A stretch of 36,757 nucleotides of DNA from an uncultured SAR116 cluster alpha proteobacterium (lineage in GTDB: Bacteria; Pseudomonadota; Alphaproteobacteria; Puniceispirillales; Puniceispirillaceae): positions 1-36,757 of the forward strand of contig CACNQE010000015.1 in the NCBI GenBank assembly GCA_902622515.1. The letters run 5' to 3'. The stretch's first letter is position 1, and every line of letters starts with the position of its first letter. Positions 1 to 6,672 of this stretch are shown here, piece after piece. The notes beneath the pieces are model-generated. The model did not search any database and was not told the DNA's origin. It saw nothing but the letters and a program-made list of their open reading frames with translations. Position numbers and translations under genes: made by a program.

Positions 1-15
1 GTAATATTTTATTCA

Positions 16-100
16 TGGTGGTGGGGGTAGGATTCGAACCTACGTACGCTACGCGGGCAGATTTACAGTCTGCTGCCTTTAACCACTCGGCCACCCCACC
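16..100 (-). tRNA. tRNA-Tyr (GTA anticodon)
   Basis: On the minus strand the sequence folds as a long-variable-arm tRNA. The 7-bp acceptor arms are GGTGGGG and CCCCACC, followed by discriminator A and an encoded CCA. The anticodon loop is CTGTAAA, giving GTA (Tyr), and the T loop is TTCGAAT. It is divergent from the methyltransferase gene that follows. Confidence 0.95.
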
Positions 101-176
101 TTAATCGACTTTCTATAACTTAAAGATTTACTTGCGAAAATCAATTAGTTCTGCGAATTAAAAAAGCTTAAACAAT

Positions 177-1073
177 TTGTCAACAAAGAAGTCAATGATG
201 CGACAAAAAAATTTAAAGAAGAAACAATTAGGTTTTGATATTGACAAAAAGAACAAAAAAAAAGTTATTGAAAAAAACACATTTTCAAAAAATGCGGATC
301 CTCAATCACGAAAACGTCGGCTAACCGCTAAAAATGGATATTATTTTATCTGGGGATATCATGCAGTAACAGCTGCCCTTTCAAACCCAAATCGTTTTGT
401 ACGAACATTCTATGCCTCCCCAAAAACAAAAGAAATGGCTATGAATCTCATTCAAAATGCAACATGTAAAACAGACACAGACCCATTGAAACTAATGATT
501 TTAGATGTGGCACAGTTTAGTTTACCACCTGATTCTTCCGAAAAGAGAGTACATCAACAACTCATGATTGAGGTTAAACCACTTGAGATTACTGATTTAT
601 CAGACATTTTGTTTGCTAAAAAGCATTTGCGACTAGTGGTGCTGGATCAAATAACTGACACAAGAAATATAGGCGCGATTATTAGATCTGCAAAAGCTTT
701 TGGTTGCGATGCTGTTATTATTTCTAAACATAACGCACCTGCGGAAAATGGAAATTTGGCGCGTGCTGCCGCAGGTGCTTTAGAGGATATTCCTGTAGTT
801 AAAGTCACAAATCTGAAAAGAACCATAGAAACATTAAAATCAAACGCAATTTGCTGTATTGGTTTAGATACATCTGGTAGCAATAATTTAAATCAATTTT
901 CTTTAGAGCCAAAGCTGGCGATAATCATGGGTTCAGAAAATTACGGAATGCGTCGATTAACTAAAGAAGCATGCGATCATGTTGTAAAAATACCGATGCA
1001 AAATGAGATGGAATCATTAAATGTTTCCGTTGCTTCTGCAATTGCTCTTTACGCCACACAAAAAAATAATTAA
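177..1073 (+). CDS. rlmB: TrmH/SpoU-family 23S rRNA (guanosine-2'-O)-methyltransferase, RlmB-like
   Basis: This is a SPOUT-fold 2'-O-methyltransferase. RlmB methylates G2251 of 23S rRNA in the peptidyl-transferase P loop using S-adenosylmethionine. The three family motifs are visible in the C-terminal half: NIGAIIRSAKAFG, then IMGSENYGMRRL, then ESLNVSVASAIALY, which together form the trefoil-knot cofactor site. The N-terminal region (about residues 55-135, WGYHAVTAAL...) matches the substrate-binding domain of RlmB/TrmH proteins. A very basic Lys-rich tail of about 45 residues precedes it, as in many alphaproteobacterial homologues. The start is uncertain: TTG at 177 gives 298 residues, while ATG at 195 or 198 gives slightly shorter products, and none has a strong ribosome binding site. 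Family assignment is firm; the exact rRNA target is inferred. Confidence 0.9.
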   Translation: MSTKKSMMRQKNLKKKQLGFDIDKKNKKKVIEKNTFSKNADPQSRKRRLTAKNGYYFIWGYHAVTAALSNPNRFVRTFYASPKTKEMAMNLIQNATCKTDTDPLKLMILDVAQFSLPPDSSEKRVHQQLMIEVKPLEITDLSDILFAKKHLRLVVLDQITDTRNIGAIIRSAKAFGCDAVIISKHNAPAENGNLARAAAGALEDIPVVKVTNLKRTIETLKSNAICCIGLDTSGSNNLNQFSLEPKLAIIMGSENYGMRRLTKEACDHVVKIPMQNEMESLNVSVASAIALYATQKNN

Positions 1074-1141
1074 ATAGAATATGTAAAATTAACCCGTAAT
1101 TTTTTAATTAATTACAGCTAAAAATATCTATTTTTTATTTG

Positions 1142-1167
1142 CGTTTACGTAGTATTATGCGTAAACG
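1142..1167. repeat. Inverted repeat upstream of tRNA-Thr
   Basis: CGTTTACG at 1142-1149 and CGTAAACG at 1160-1167 are perfect 8-bp arms around a 10-nt spacer. The repeat lies between the rlmB stop and tRNA-Thr, so it could be an operator or part of the tRNA promoter. No T run follows, so it is not an obvious terminator. Confidence 0.4.
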
Positions 1168-1185
1168 TTTTGAAATAAGAATATT

Positions 1186-1261
1186 GCTGGCATGGCTCAA
1201 TTGGTAGAGCACCCGATTTGTAATCGGGCGGTTGGGAGTTCGAGTCTCTCTGCCAGCACCA
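1186..1261 (+). tRNA. tRNA-Thr (TGT anticodon), integration target
   Basis: This is a complete cloverleaf. Acceptor arms are GCTGGCA and TGCCAGC with A and encoded CCA. The anticodon stem CCCGA/TCGGG encloses TTTGTAA (anticodon TGT), and the T loop is TTCGAGT. Its last 14 bases are repeated at 15650-15663, and 45 bases of its 3' half are repeated with one mismatch at 23013-23057, so the gene is the attachment site of two insertions. The gene stays intact because the elements restore the 3' end. Confidence 0.96.
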
Positions 1262-1316
1262 CTTTCCCATATATTATATAATAAAATCAATTATTTAATT
1301 TAAAGCACTGGATTTC

Positions 1317-1337
1317 TATCCACCTTTTTATCCACCT
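1317..1337 (+). repeat. Left-end integrase arm-type repeats
   Basis: TATCCACCT occurs at 1317-1325 and again at 1329-1337, a 12-bp period. The same pair with the same period and orientation lies at 15499-15519 next to the integrase start. Matching repeats just inside both ends are typical of arm-binding sites of P4-type integrases; binding itself is inferred. Confidence 0.65.
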
Positions 1338-1377
1338 ACTAAAATTAGTTTTTATTTTAGTGTATGATAGTTTTGCT

Positions 1378-1995
1378 ATGACAAACCATGATCACTCTGA
1401 AAGAGCTCGAGCATGCGTTCGAGAATATGTAGAACAAAACTGGGATCTTATTCATTCTTGGCTAGAGGGCAGTGGCACACTCGAAGATGTAAGCGCAGAA
1501 CTCATATTGTCCGAGGTGGAAAGATACAATTTTGACGGCAAACCTGATCTGCGAGGTATTGCTGGTCCAATCATAGATAAAATTTTTAGAGAGGCGCCTG
1601 GTGGTAAAATAGCTGCACGGCGGTATCTAGCAGAGTGCATTGCCTCTGGTCATGGCGTGCCAGAAGAACTTGAACAGCTGTGGCGAGAATTGTTGCTTAA
1701 TAAGCCCATTGAAAAATCCTCTAAGGAATCTTGTACTAAAAGAGGTCCAAAGTACAAAAATGGACGAAGAGATCTGCTTATTTGGTTGCTGATGAAAGTG
1801 TTACAGGCCAATTTTGATATTTCCAAGAGATCGAATGACGCTCGAGAAGATGACCCAGACTTTCCTGATAGCGCTATTGAAATTATTCGTGACGAGCTCT
1901 CTAAAGTTGATCCAGAAATTGGTAAAATTAGTTTGAAGCGATTGCATAACGCTGCACAAGAATTTGCTTCTAATTATGAATGGTTTACGAACTAG
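1378..1995 (+). CDS. Uncharacterised element protein
   Basis: I do not recognise this protein, about 205 residues long. It is acidic at the N-terminus, followed by a mid-protein basic stretch (TKRGPKYKNGRRD) and a helical C-terminal half. It is the first gene inside the element after the left arm sites and precedes the regulator AlpA, so it could be a control or replication accessory protein. ATG at 1378 is preferred; GTG at 1360 would add six residues and neither has a clear ribosome binding site. A strong hairpin follows the stop, so it is probably a separate transcription unit. No catalytic motif is visible. Confidence 0.6.
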   Translation: MTNHDHSERARACVREYVEQNWDLIHSWLEGSGTLEDVSAELILSEVERYNFDGKPDLRGIAGPIIDKIFREAPGGKIAARRYLAECIASGHGVPEELEQLWRELLLNKPIEKSSKESCTKRGPKYKNGRRDLLIWLLMKVLQANFDISKRSNDAREDDPDFPDSAIEIIRDELSKVDPEIGKISLKRLHNAAQEFASNYEWFTN

Positions 1996-2001
1996 GTATT
2001 G

Positions 2002-2038
2002 TGCCCGCTATTTGTGCCTAATTAGCGGGCATGCTTTT
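2002..2038 (+). terminator. Probable intrinsic terminator
   Basis: TGCCCGCTA (2002-2010) and TAGCGGGCA (2023-2031) are perfect 9-bp arms with a 12-nt loop. A short T-rich tail (GCTTTT) follows, just after the stop codon at 1995. Confidence 0.6.
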
Positions 2039-2090
2039 CCTAGCTAAGACTGGGATCTTCTGAGAACGATAAACGTTTCAGGAGATATAG

Positions 2091-2285
2091 ATGCACATCC
2101 TTCGCCTTCCCGAAGTCTCACAGGCAACTGGCCTTTCACGATCAACTATTTACCGCCTTGTCCAGGCTAGCGACTTTCCACCGCCCTTAAAACTTACCAC
2201 TCGAACAATCGGCTGGTATTCAACAGATATCGAAACTTGGATTGCCGCACGGGCTGCTACTTCAAAGGATCAGGCTGATGAATAA
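2091..2285 (+). CDS. AlpA-family transcriptional regulator / excisionase-like protein
   Basis: This is a 64-residue winged-helix DNA-binding protein of the MerR-like AlpA family. LRLPEVSQATGLSRSTIYRL forms the helix-turn-helix and TIGWYSTDIETWIAAR is the typical family C-terminal motif. AlpA proteins control integrase or excision genes of P4-like satellites and islands. The ribosome binding site GGAG at 2081-2084 is six bases before the ATG. The gene's end overlaps the start of the primase gene by eight bases, so the two are co-transcribed. A role in excision control of this element is inferred from family and position. Confidence 0.88.
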   Translation: MHILRLPEVSQATGLSRSTIYRLVQASDFPPPLKLTTRTIGWYSTDIETWIAARAATSKDQADE

Positions 2286-2907
2286 AAATTTGCCACCTAA
2301 TCTGGAAATAGCGCACCAATTCGTGCAATTGATTTCATCTGGATGGAGAGAGGTTAGTAATGATGCGTCGATGGAGCTACGTGCTCTTGGAAGTAGAACA
2401 CAATCTCTTCGCTTCAATCCTAAAAAGGAGGAGGAATTAGCAGCTACTTTGGAGGCTGCCGTGCAGTTAAATGCGAGTGGCTCCAATATTCATATCACTG
2501 TTAATCCTGCCGGGCCCTTCACGCCAGACTGCAAAAGACGCGCACTTAAAGACAATAACATTGTTGCTGCAACAGCATCATTTATAGATGCAGACGAGCG
2601 TGGCATCGCAGATAACCTGCCCGATAATGCTCTGGTCAAGCCAGATGTTGCCATCATTACAGGACTGTTGCCTTTCACCCGAGCGCATTTTTATTGGCTT
2701 CTGAAAACGCCAGTCTCAGACCTTGAACGATGGAGGAGGTTTCAGCAAGATCTGGCCGAACGGTACGGCACAGATCCCGCAGTTTGCAACCCATCTCGTG
2801 TCATGCGACTACCCGGTTTCGTGACACACCCAAATGCAGCCAAAATCGAAAGAGGTTATGAATCAGAAATGGTGCAGATCAAAGTTTTTGATGGTGGCTT
2901 GTCGTGA
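2278..2907 (+). CDS. RepB-type DNA primase domain protein
   Basis: This 209-residue protein resembles the RepB-like primase (archaeo-eukaryotic primase fold) of mobilisable plasmids and satellites. Visible marks are the acidic metal-site motif FIDADE, then HFYWLL, then DPAVCNPSRVMRLPGF with the conserved Arg near the end. It would prime replication of the excised element. The start at 2278 is chosen over an upstream in-frame codon because ATG overlaps the alpA stop and follows AAAGGA at a normal distance. The stop overlaps the next gene's GTG by four bases (GTGA), indicating translational coupling with the ATPase. Primase and helicase domains, often fused in satellites, are here separate genes. 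Confidence 0.8.
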   Translation: MNKNLPPNLEIAHQFVQLISSGWREVSNDASMELRALGSRTQSLRFNPKKEEELAATLEAAVQLNASGSNIHITVNPAGPFTPDCKRRALKDNNIVAATASFIDADERGIADNLPDNALVKPDVAIITGLLPFTRAHFYWLLKTPVSDLERWRRFQQDLAERYGTDPAVCNPSRVMRLPGFVTHPNAAKIERGYESEMVQIKVFDGGLS

Positions 2908-4352
2908 TCGAGTTTGAAGATCTTGTAAAGGCCCATGAGGCTTCGCCTGCTTTTGGAACAACTCTTAGGAATTTTCTGTTGGCGCCACCCCAGCAAACGA
3001 GCATACCCACCAAACGTCTTGATATATCAAAAGCAATGGCAGACATTCAGGCTAATGATCGCTGGCACGATAACGCCCTTAGAATGGTTGCTCGATTGGT
3101 TCATGAAGGGCTTACAGATGAGGAGATCCTCGTGAGGGCAGGAGAGTTTCAGTGTGAGGGATACTCTCTTGAGCAGACCATTAATGAGATACAGGTGATG
3201 ATTGATGGAGCCCGTAGAAAGGGATTCGATCAGAAGGCAACCACAGCGACTGAAGAAGCAAATGTAATAAGTCCTTCAAATAGAAAGCCGTTTCTTAGAA
3301 GGCTGTCAGACATTACCCTCGAACCAACCCAGTTTTTAATAGATGGCTTTCTACCGCAGGGTAGCTTATCTATGCTCTTTGGCGATCCTAGTTGCGGTAA
3401 AACCTTTCTAGCAATTGATATTGCAATGTGTATTGCAACTGGCAGCAAATTTCACGGCAAATCAGTTAAAGGAGGTGCAGTCGTTTATATTGCTGGCGAA
3501 GGATATCGCGGAATTACACAACGAAAATGGGCTTGGGCTGCTCACAAGGAAATCTCCATTGAAGCTGCTAATATATATATTTCAGAAACAAGCTTAGACA
3601 TCCCTGATATTTATGCGCAAAAAATGCTAACTTCTGAAATCCATTGCGTACTTGGCAATTTTGGGAAGCCTGATCTGATAGTGATTGATACTCTTGCCAG
3701 GAATTTTGGAGGGAATGATGAGAACTCAACAAGGGATATGGGTGCCTTTATCAAAGCTGTTGATGCCATAAACGCAGAGTTTAATTGCGCAACATTGCTA
3801 GTGCATCACACTGGGCACACTGATAAGTCGAGGGCGCGTGGAGCTATTGCGTTGAAGGCCGCGTTAGACACTGAATATCGACTTTCAAAGAATGATGAGT
3901 TTCTGACCCTCGAGTGCACGAAAGCAAAGGACTTTGAGGAACCAAAAGGCATGAAATTTATGCTGCAATCTATAGAGTTCCAGAAGGAAGAGGATATTTT
4001 TGAGAGTGCAATCATAAAATTGCGTGATGGTGCCTTTGAGAGAAAAAGGCTCACAAAGACTGAAAAAAGATATCTTAGATCATTCTTCGATGCATACGAT
4101 CACATTTACGCCGATAGACAATCTGGCCAAACACTTTCCCTGCACCTAGAAGAGTGGCAGGATTTCTACCTGCCCCGCTCACCTGCAGACAAGCATGAGT
4201 CAAAAATGAAGGATTTCCTCAGATGTCGGACCGCTCTCGTCAACAAAGACGTCCTAACAGTTTTAGACGATATTTACACCTGGACCCCAGTCTCATACCA
4301 GACATGTCCGGGACAAACATCGGACATGTCCGACAAGCATCATGAAAACTGA
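2904..4352 (+). CDS. RepA-like AAA/RecA-fold ATPase (replicative helicase type)
   Basis: This 482-residue protein has a RecA-fold ATPase core. Walker A GDPSCGKT is at residues 160-167, a Walker B strand LIVIDTLAR is near residue 255, and the following strand ends in LLVHHTGH, as in RepA hexameric helicases and AAA_25 proteins. The N-terminal 130 residues are mostly helical, and DRWHDNALRMVARLVHEGL resembles the linker seen in primase-helicase proteins. GTG is the start, overlapping the upstream primase stop. It would unwind the element during replication. The last codons run into a cluster of TGTCCG repeats and a long hairpin that may be the origin it acts on. Confidence 0.82.
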   Translation: MIEFEDLVKAHEASPAFGTTLRNFLLAPPQQTSIPTKRLDISKAMADIQANDRWHDNALRMVARLVHEGLTDEEILVRAGEFQCEGYSLEQTINEIQVMIDGARRKGFDQKATTATEEANVISPSNRKPFLRRLSDITLEPTQFLIDGFLPQGSLSMLFGDPSCGKTFLAIDIAMCIATGSKFHGKSVKGGAVVYIAGEGYRGITQRKWAWAAHKEISIEAANIYISETSLDIPDIYAQKMLTSEIHCVLGNFGKPDLIVIDTLARNFGGNDENSTRDMGAFIKAVDAINAEFNCATLLVHHTGHTDKSRARGAIALKAALDTEYRLSKNDEFLTLECTKAKDFEEPKGMKFMLQSIEFQKEEDIFESAIIKLRDGAFERKRLTKTEKRYLRSFFDAYDHIYADRQSGQTLSLHLEEWQDFYLPRSPADKHESKMKDFLRCRTALVNKDVLTVLDDIYTWTPVSYQTCPGQTSDMSDKHHEN

Positions 4353-4406
4353 CCGGACAGACACGGACACACGCCTATAGGCGTGTCCGTTGTCCGGCTC
4401 ATGATG
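4302..4406. repeat. TGTCCG repeat cluster with long hairpin, candidate origin or terminator
   Basis: TGTCCG or its complement CGGACA occurs seven times in about 95 bp (4305, 4321, 4327, 4354, 4364, 4384, 4391). Positions 4321-4332 form a perfect palindrome. From 4338 to 4406 nested arms pair: CATCATGA with TCATGATG, CCGGACA with TGTCCGG, and CGGACACACGCC with GGCGTGTCCG around a TATA loop. The structure straddles the end of the RepA-like gene and separates it from a convergent gene. It lacks a T run. Repeats beside a replication ATPase suggest an origin; a two-way terminator is the alternative. Confidence 0.55.
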
Positions 4407-4422
4407 TGAATGAAATTAGTGG

Positions 4423-4755
4423 CTAATCAATAACACCAGCAGCACGTAGCCTAATTTCAATCATTTTCGTCCTTGCCCAGAACTCCCTTGAGATTTTTGC
4501 ATCTTCTTTTCGTTTTAAAATTTTATCTTTTGTATATTTACCATGCTTAGTGTTTGCATTTGCAATCATTGCACGTCCAGCATCTGTTTTAGGGCCTGTA
4601 CTTGCTCCACCATGCAATCGGCAACGACCGTTCTTCTTATTGGCAGGGCGCTGGCAAGCAGTGCCTTTTCGGGTTTTGGCACCGCATCGTTGGCCTGGCC
4701 AATCAGCCCCAAAACGCCATTCAATACCTATTTTTACACTACCTTTTACTATCAT
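4423..4755 (-). CDS. HGGxSTG motif protein
   Basis: This small basic protein of 110 residues has the signature RCGAKTRKGTACQRPA, then GRCRLHGGASTGPKT, seen in many short proteins of alphaproteobacterial phages and islands. The two cysteine positions followed by Cys and His suggest a compact metal-binding module; function is unknown. The C-terminal 50 residues are charged and helical. It is transcribed convergently toward the RepA-like gene. The start ATG at 4755 is the first in frame; a ribosome binding site is not evident. Confidence 0.7.
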   Translation of the reverse strand: MIVKGSVKIGIEWRFGADWPGQRCGAKTRKGTACQRPANKKNGRCRLHGGASTGPKTDAGRAMIANANTKHGKYTKDKILKRKEDAKISREFWARTKMIEIRLRAAGVID

Positions 4756-5537
4756 TAATAAGACGCCGATTACGGGTGTTATTATAACAAATTATAAGGC
4801 TATCCGTAAGGTACAACACATATAGCGTGCAACCGCCGTTACTTGCACCTAAATTATGCAAAGTTATAATGAGTGTTACCTAGTCTTTTGAAAAGAACAA
4901 ACAATCGTTTTACCCAGCTATTCAATTGGTCTATCCACTTAAATACATCGTATTAATCAATTAATATAATACGAACTTTAACTTTGTCTTAAAGATGATA
5001 AAAGTACCCACTTTTTTACCTAGATAAATGACGTTTTAACGAAAATTGGTTGTGGAGGTCGAAATTAATTCTAAAATATGTTAATTTAATAAAAAGGAGA
5101 AATAAGGCTAATGGCCAAGAGTATTTGAATTTTTTCGAGAATGGATTAGGCAGCTTTAGGCGAACCTTCTCCGGAATTAGTACTGTTGCATGATGCAGTA
5201 TCACTTAACCTGTGTTCCATTACATCTAATAAGTGCGTTGCACATAGTCATATTATTTTGAACTCTTCTAAGACTTTAGTTGGCGATATTGACATCACTG
5301 AAAATCTTGATAATTGTTCATTTATCGGATCCCTCACTGTCGACAGGACAAGTCTTAGTCCGGTTCGAAGTTCATGCCGGATGATTGGTCGCGAACCAAA
5401 TACAGCATATGTATTGACGGTTAGTGGGTATTGTGGATAATTGCAGTTAGGTTATGATCCTTTAAAAAATATACAGTTGCACATTCAGTTGTGAAAGACT
5501 TACATAACTTGCGCGAATTTGATACAGGAGCATGGAA
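4756..5537. other. Gene-poor segment of about 780 bp
   Basis: I find no convincing gene here. Open frames of 60-90 codons on both strands lack ribosome binding sites and family motifs. Near 4922-4940 is a stretch resembling the dispersed repeat found at 15741, 16781 and 23116. CGTATTA and TAATACG form a short inverted repeat near 4949-4973. The segment may hold decayed sequence between the replication block and the cargo. Confidence 0.5.
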
Positions 5538-5984
5538 ATGAGACACGCCCAGCAGATTTCGATCGTTAAAATATTGTTTTTAAGTACATTTTTATCGTTA
5601 TCGCCGCTGTCCGCCTTTGGTGAAAATGTCACTCTGAAATTCGAGGACATTTACGACAGGGATGGAAACTTGTCGGAAGTGATTTCAGAAACTGACAAAC
5701 AATGGGTTACAATCGAAGGGTTTATGGCACCAGTTTTGAAAGCGGGTGTGAAATTTTTTGTGCTAACTAAAAAACCGCTAGAGGTATGTCCGTTTTGTGA
5801 ACCTGATGCAGAATGGCCACCTGACATCGTGCCTGTTTTCACGAAAAGGGTTGTTACCGAAGTACCTAACTGGCGAAGGATCGAAGTCACCGGCTTGATG
5901 AGCGACGAGCCTCATATTGACCAAGACACCTCATTTTACAGCAAGTTCAGGTTGCTAAAAAGTAGTTTTACACCAATAAAATAG
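5538..5984 (+). CDS. Exported DUF3299-like protein
   Basis: About 148 residues with an N-terminal signal peptide (hydrophobic ILFLSTFLSLSPLSAFG). The mature part contains VTIEGFMAPVLKAG..FFVLTKK followed by EVCPFCEPDAEWPP, the layout of DUF3299 proteins (a glycine-rich strand, then a cysteine/proline segment). The CPFC pair could bind a metal or form a disulphide. DUF3299 genes are, to my knowledge, often found with DUF2796 and ABC transporter genes of Zrg type, which are present in the same element at 11.4-13.9 kb. ATG at 5538 is preferred to 5532 because AGGAG at 5526-5530 is then seven bases away. The match to the family is approximate. Confidence 0.6.
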   Translation: MRHAQQISIVKILFLSTFLSLSPLSAFGENVTLKFEDIYDRDGNLSEVISETDKQWVTIEGFMAPVLKAGVKFFVLTKKPLEVCPFCEPDAEWPPDIVPVFTKRVVTEVPNWRRIEVTGLMSDEPHIDQDTSFYSKFRLLKSSFTPIK

Positions 5985-5991
5985 TGCTCCT

Positions 5992-6609
5992 TTACTCTAA
6001 GCAAACGCTGTAATCATGTGATCTGATCTCTCTAGGAATTGCGTTGAAAGCAACGCTTATCCTAGTTGTACCCTTGTTAGTGGGGACTTCGTGGTACAGG
6101 TAGCTAGGAAACAGTAAAACGTCTCCTGATTCGGCAGTAGGAATGGTCCACAATTCAGCATTGAATTGGTTCACGACAGACGTTTCAGAGGCATGTGTGA
6201 AGGTAAAGGTGTTGTGCCCTATCTGTCTGTGAAAAACAGTTCTGCTACTCTCGTGTGCCTTTGAAATATAAATTATCCCCGAGATAAAGCTGTTTGCATG
6301 ATTGTGGACATGCTGGTGGCCACCTTTTTCACTAACGTTGCTCCAAATCTCTTTTATTTTCCATTCAAGAACATCACCAAGCAGCAATTCACCAAAATCA
6401 ATTATAATTTGCCGCAATTTTGGTTTTGTAATGGCGAGTAGTTTTTTGGCATCTTTGTCTGCCGGAGATGAATGGAATAGGTTACTAGAATTTTTATTGG
6501 GTGTGTTTGCTTTGCTTAAGGCTAAATCTTTTATTTGATTTAATTCGCCGTCGTCAAAAACCGACTTTATATGCGCTATCGGGGTTGGAAAAAGTTCAAA
6601 AACATCCAT
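5992..6609 (-). CDS. Putative 2-oxoglutarate/Fe(II)-dependent oxygenase (TIGR02466 type)
   Basis: This 205-residue protein has the double-stranded beta-helix features of TIGR02466 oxygenases: FPTPIAHI at the N-terminus, a His-rich strand GHQHVHNHANSFISGIIYI, and near the C-terminus LLFPSYLYHEVPTNKG followed by TRISVAFN. The histidines of HVHNH and of YLYHEV are probable iron ligands, and Arg in TRIS the probable 2-oxoglutarate anchor. The substrate is unknown. ATG at 6609 is chosen because GGAGG lies five bases upstream; a TTG 12 bases further up overlaps that site. It follows the DUF3604 gene in the same direction but a strong terminator intervenes. A second member of the family lies at 10718-11338, so the element carries a pair. 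Confidence 0.8.
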   Translation of the reverse strand: MDVFELFPTPIAHIKSVFDDGELNQIKDLALSKANTPNKNSSNLFHSSPADKDAKKLLAITKPKLRQIIIDFGELLLGDVLEWKIKEIWSNVSEKGGHQHVHNHANSFISGIIYISKAHESSRTVFHRQIGHNTFTFTHASETSVVNQFNAELWTIPTAESGDVLLFPSYLYHEVPTNKGTTRISVAFNAIPREIRSHDYSVCLE

Positions 6610-6619
6610 TTTTTCCTCC

Positions 6620-6650
6620 AAAAAAAAGCCCAGCTAATAATAGCTGGGCT
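6620..6650 (-). terminator. Intrinsic terminator overlapping the next gene's leader
   Basis: On the minus strand AGCCCAGCTA, loop TTAT, TAGCTGGGCT makes a perfect 10-bp stem followed by eight T. It ends the DUF3604 transcript. The T run abuts the GGAGG ribosome binding site of the oxygenase gene that follows, so any transcript of that gene must either read through or start within this hairpin. Confidence 0.85.
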
Positions 6651-6672
6651 CTGCATTTTTTGTCAAATTTTA

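Noticed and set aside
5186-5440. 84-codon plus-strand frame in the gene-poor stretch
   Set aside because: No ribosome binding site, no family resemblance and irregular composition, so it is not supported as a gene.
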